Positions 62,060 to 64,000 of a stretch of 64,000 nt of DNA are shown piece by piece. The stretch spans positions 57,030 through 121,029 of the forward strand of contig CALJUR010000079.1 in the NCBI GenBank assembly GCA_937975765.1. The letters are read 5' to 3'. This DNA is from an uncultured Myxococcales bacterium. Lineage in GTDB: Bacteria; Myxococcota_A; UBA9042; DTJE01. Below the pieces are notes generated by a model, which had not been told where the DNA came from, ran no database searches, and saw only the letters and a list, made by a program, of their open reading frames with translations. A program made the translations under genes and the position numbers. Positions within the stretch are counted from its first letter, which is position 1. Each line of letters begins with the position of its first letter.

Positions 62060-63954
62060 TCAGGGACAGGCCAGGGGCAGGCAGGCCAGGGCCCGACCGG
62101 ACTGCGACGAGGCGACCGGCGCCGAGGTGTCGGTGCAGACGATCCCCTCCCCCTCGGTGACGCAGTCCCCGTCGACCTCGCAGGGCTTCGCGCACCGCAT
62201 CTCCTGCAGGTAGGGCACCGGGGACGCGTTCACGCACCGCAGGCCGACCGCGCAATCCAGGTCGGTCCGGCAGGTGACGCACGTGCCGACCTGCCGGCAG
62301 ACCGGGACGGTCAGCGACCGCGACGGGTCCGTCCGCGGGACCAAGACGCGGGGGGCGCAGGTGGCCCCCCAGCCGGCCAGCAGGGCGCAGTCGGTCTCGA
62401 TGCGGCAGGTCAGCGAACAGAACCCGACATCCTCCAGCAGGGACGACTCGCACAGGCCGGTGGCGCAGTCCGCGCCGTTCTTCCCGGGGTCGCAGGGATG
62501 GCCGGGCAGCGCCCCGCCCGAGGCCTGCACGCAGGCGTATTCGACCCGGTCCTCGCCCCCGGGTGCGCCCGCCCGGACCATCGGGTGGCAGTACTCGTCC
62601 TGCGCAGCGCAGGTCGCGAACGCGTCGCAGGACGCCAGGCTGCTGCCGCCCGGGACCGGAACGCACCAGGACGACCACACGTCGTCCGCCTGCAGGTTGG
62701 TGCCCGAGGCGGACAACACCCGCGCCTCGCAGGTCCACCGGACGGTGTCGCTGCCCGACGCGAACTCCGCGGGGCAGTCCTCGCGCGTCCGGCACGGGGC
62801 GGAACAGGTGCCGGCGACGCCGTTGGTCGCATCCTCGCCCAGGCAGGCCCGCGAGCGGCACGTGGCCCCGAAGGCCGCCTCGCCACAGGCGCTGCCGATC
62901 GGCTGCGCGCCGGCCTGCACCTCCATGCACAGCAGGTCGGTCCGGACCGGATCCGTGCCGGCGGGCAGCAGGGGGACGCACGCCCGATCGCCGCCGCAGT
63001 CGGCCTCGGACAGGCACGAGGTCGCCGCCTCCCCGACGGTCACGCACAGCGGTACCCGCAGCGGCAGGTCGACCCTGCCGTCGCCGGTGAGGTCCGTCGG
63101 GATCTCCCGCAACCCGCACCGCTGGCCTTCCGCGCAATCCGCATCACCCGCGCACAGCGCGCCGCACCAGCCGTCCAGGCAGTAGGCCTCGTCGGCGCAC
63201 GGGACGTACGGCAGGCCCTCCCGCCTCTGCACGGTGCACGCCTGGCCCGCAGCGGCGCCCCCTTCCAGCCTGCGGGTGCACCGCCCCAGAGGGTCCCCGG
63301 CCACCGACGCGACGACCCGCGCCGGGTCGTGCCGGCAGTAGAACGCCGGGTCGCGGCACTCGGCATCCGACCGGCAGCCTCGCGGGGCGCAGGCCGCGTA
63401 CAGCCCGGGCGGGTCCTCGACCAGGACCGACGTGGTGCAGGCCCACGCGCTGCAGTCCGCATCCGAGGCGCAGGCCCCGCCGCCAAGGGAGCACGTCCCC
63501 CGGACCGTGTCGCAGCGGGCGCCGGCCGTCAGGCAGGCGGCATCGCCGGCGCAGGGCGTCGAGCATCCGTGGGCCGAGCACGTCCAGCCCCGGCACGTCC
63601 GGGCCTCTCCGGATGCCTCGTCGTACCCGCAGGGGTCCGCCAGCACGCCCCCGCCCGACCTCCCGGCCAGGCAGCGGGCCTCGATGTTCCCGCGTACCTT
63701 CAGGTACCCGCAGGCCTCCCCTTCCGGGCAGGCGGTGCCGTCGTAGCACGGGAGGAACGAGGACCGCGGCACGCAACGACCCTGGCCGCCTACCGTCGCG
63801 CCCGGCAGCTCCGCCTCGACGCAGGCCCAGGGACCGTCGTGCAGGGCCGCCAGGGCGCCCTCGCAGTCGCCTGCGGGGGCCCCGTCGTCCTCGATGCCGT
63901 CGGCCACCGCGATGCCGGTGCCGTTCTGCACGGCATCCAGCGTCGGCGTGCACC
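62060..63954 (-). CDS. Cys-rich exported-type protein (5' truncated by contig end)
   Basis: About 631 residues are visible and the 5' end is missing. The sequence is a series of loosely repeated Cys-rich modules with CxSDADC, CRTREDC, CAGDADC and CEVDGDC-like motifs every 30-60 residues, typical of myxobacterial 'tryptophan synthase-like/EGF-like' annotated surface proteins. It has no CDDGNPCT units and is not a paralogue of the two giants. The apparent N-terminus of the longer frame (MTGVQTCALPI) is the translation of sequencing adapter and must be discarded. Probably a surface or secreted protein. Function unknown. Confidence 0.7.
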
Positions 63955-64000
63955 AGATCGGAAGAGCACACGTCTGAACTCCAGTCACCGAATACGATCT
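63955..64000. other. Illumina TruSeq adapter contamination
   Basis: Bases 63955-63988 equal the 34-base TruSeq index adapter (starting AGATCGGAAGAGCACACGTC), followed by an 8-base index CGAATACG (63989-63996) and ATCT, the first bases of the adapter's next segment. This is not genomic DNA; the contig ends at 63954. Confidence 0.98.

Noticed and set aside
63955..63988. N-terminus MTGVQTCALPI of the last gene, and a start reading MCSSDL
   Set aside because: Both are translations of the TruSeq adapter.

Overview
The window is GC-rich, gene-dense DNA with a strong G/C bias at third codon positions and no intergenic gap over about 200 bases. Gene content points to a Gram-negative, deltaproteobacterial or Myxococcota-like organism. 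The clues are many lipoproteins, very large Cys-rich proteins with CTDC-type and MopE-type repeats, an FHA protein, a SPOR protein, penicillin-insensitive endopeptidase and NagZ (so a murein wall), and a multiheme electron-conduit operon. No rRNA, tRNA, CRISPR array, insertion sequence or phage gene was seen. The class is inferred from gene content only. Bases 63955-64000 are an Illumina TruSeq adapter, so the right edge is a contig end from a short-read assembly, probably a metagenome.

Layout. 1-4779: C-terminal part of a giant Cys-rich protein (5' end outside the window). 4807-8202: a PEBP-family lipoprotein, then a small lipoprotein overlapping a PrkA-type AAA+ kinase. 8257-13669 (minus): a three-gene porin-cytochrome operon (26-heme lipoprotein, outer-membrane barrel, 13-heme cytochrome). 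13868-17496: an ExbB/TolQ-like channel, a histidine-kinase-like protein with a degraded ATP-binding domain, and a receiver/HD-GYP protein. 17565-23343 (minus): aminotransferase, Rho, glycerol kinase and an NCS2-like permease. 23525-27753: ceramidase-like lipoprotein, SSB, aspartokinase and a DRG-like TGS protein. 27826-31502: argS, SPOR protein, cupin and RidA as one overlapping or closely spaced run; argS carries two patches of foreign-looking codon usage. 31521-37109 (minus): large DUF4175-like membrane protein, endonuclease III, SDR, a cytochrome-like lipoprotein and a HEAT protein. 37278-39968: ATP-dependent PEP carboxykinase and a Nudix hydrolase. 40102-52855: a complete 3430-residue Cys-rich lipoprotein, then a GH13 amylase-like lipoprotein. 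52895-56964 (minus): NagZ, FHA protein and a MepA-HEAT fusion. 57109-61543: a ClpA/C-like ATPase with an apparently dead second AAA module, a Spy-like periplasmic protein and an unknown membrane-anchored protein. 61583-63954 (minus): D-aminoacyl-tRNA deacylase and a truncated Cys-rich protein.

How it fits together. Housekeeping functions (Rho, SSB, ArgS, Nth, Dtd, LysC, PckA, GlpK) are interspersed with cell-surface machinery. The surface group is two giant paralogues, a third Cys-rich protein, the electron conduit, a surface amylase and the ceramidase-like lipoprotein, which suggests much investment in the outer surface and matrix. Many gene starts have a clear GGAGG-type ribosome site and a sigma-70-like promoter (TTGAC-like box, 16-18 bases, then a TAnnnT-like box often preceded by TGC).

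Most notable: the 39-site multiheme conduit, the giant CTDC/MopE lipoprotein pair, the mosaic argS, a Clp ATPase with both Walker motifs of D2 destroyed, a pseudokinase/atypical receiver pair, and the adapter-contaminated right end.
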